From assembly GCA_038135065.1 (NCBI GenBank), contig JAYPWI010000055.1:1-12413 (forward strand): a stretch of DNA of 12,413 bases. The letters run 5' to 3'. The notes under the pieces were generated by a model. It was not told the DNA's origin, ran no database searches, and saw nothing but the letters and a program-made list of their open reading frames with translations. The stretch's first letter is position 1. Every line of letters begins with the position of its first letter. The stretch comes from JAYPWI01 sp038135065. Its GTDB lineage: Bacteria; Actinomycetota; Acidimicrobiia; Acidimicrobiales; Poriferisodalaceae. Positions 12,063 through 12,413 of the stretch are shown here, in pieces. Both the position numbers and the translations under genes were made by a program.

Positions 12063-12413
12063 TCACCGGGTCCTGAAGCTGAACCACTGTCCGCCGTTGG
12101 CGTCCGTGGTGCCGTTGGCATTGGTGGCCCTGACCTGCCAGTAGTAGGTGGTGCGTCGGGACATATTGCGGGCTACGGCCGCCGTTCCCTCGATCGGCGT
12201 CCAGTTCGAGTCGCAGGCGCCGTTGTTGGTGGTGTCGAGGCACACCTCGTAGACCGACACGTTCGAGGCCGTCCAGGTCAGGGTGGTGCTGCGGCGGTTC
12301 TGCGATTGCGCGCCATCGCTCGGGCTGACCTTGTCGAAGGCGGTGGGCGCCGACGGCGGAACCGTCGTGGTCGTGGTGCTGGTCGTTGTCGAGGTGGTGG
12401 TCGACGTCGACGT
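12063..12413 (-). CDS. C-terminal part of an extracellular protein: Thr/Ser-rich linker plus FnIII-like domain
   Basis: An open frame runs from the right edge (12413) to TGA at 12065-12063, giving 116 visible residues; the start lies outside the window. The first ~17 residues are nearly all Thr and Ser, followed by VPPSAPTAF, a typical flexible, possibly glycosylated linker of secreted or wall-anchored actinobacterial proteins. The remaining ~90 residues look like one fibronectin type III-like beta sandwich: TTLTWTAS, then VSVYEVCLDTTNNGAC with two Cys that could form a disulfide, then TTYYWQVRATNANGTT and the closing GGQWFSFRT. The YYWQVRA strand is characteristic of FnIII. No sorting signal follows, so the domain is the very C-terminus. 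Partner and function are unknown. An internal GTG at 12260 is not the true start, because the reading frame and the domain continue upstream of it. Confidence 0.78.
   Translation of the reverse strand, partial: TSTSTTTSTTTSTTTTTVPPSAPTAFDKVSPSDGAQSQNRRSTTLTWTASNVSVYEVCLDTTNNGACDSNWTPIEGTAAVARNMSRRTTYYWQVRATNANGTTDANGGQWFSFRTR

Noticed and set aside
9584..12121. An 845-codon open frame on the minus strand opposite the amidohydrolase and SRPBCC genes.
   Set aside because: It lies antisense to strongly recognisable proteins, has no family motifs and a Gly/His/Val/Leu-rich composition, and is explained by GC-rich third codon positions.

Overview
The window is a compact, high-GC bacterial chromosome segment with no visible mobile element, tRNA, rRNA or CRISPR array. 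GC-rich codon use, a FurA-KatG gene pair, a SCO6745-type protein, several starts preceded directly by TAnnnT boxes (probable leaderless genes) and GC-rich hairpins without T tracts all point to an actinobacterium. An Acidimicrobiia-like relative is my best guess, but that is inference.

Layout, left to right: the 3' part of a SCO6745-family gene (+); an acidic-repeat lipoprotein (+); the redox operon furA-katG (+), with a clear -35/-10 promoter, a perfect inverted-repeat operator and a probably leaderless GTG start; a convergent-gene hairpin; an ECHDC3-like crotonase-superfamily protein (-); divergent from it, a large cytoplasmic cobalamin/4Fe-4S reductive-dehalogenase-like protein with an internal duplication (+); a zinc-free quinone-oxidoreductase-type MDR enzyme (+); an SDR oxidoreductase (-); a divergent SRPBCC protein (+); an N-acyl-D-amino-acid deacylase-like amidohydrolase (+); a 32-bp perfect palindrome serving two convergent genes; and the 3' end of a Thr/Ser-linker plus FnIII-like extracellular protein (-) running off the right edge.

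furA and katG form the recognisable stress unit: FurA would sense peroxide or metal, bind the operator over its own promoter, and so control the catalase-peroxidase downstream. The middle and right parts hold several separately transcribed oxidoreductase and hydrolase genes (crotonase, RdhA-like, MDR, SDR, SRPBCC, amidohydrolase). They fit a catabolic or xenobiotic-handling neighbourhood, but strand changes, intervening hairpins and separate promoter-like boxes argue against one operon.

The points most worth following up are the Tat-less RdhA-like protein, the compact furA operator-promoter-start arrangement, the crotonase and amidohydrolase that lack canonical catalytic or metal residues, two divergent gene pairs with overlapping opposed -10 boxes, and hairpins that contain the stop codons of three genes.
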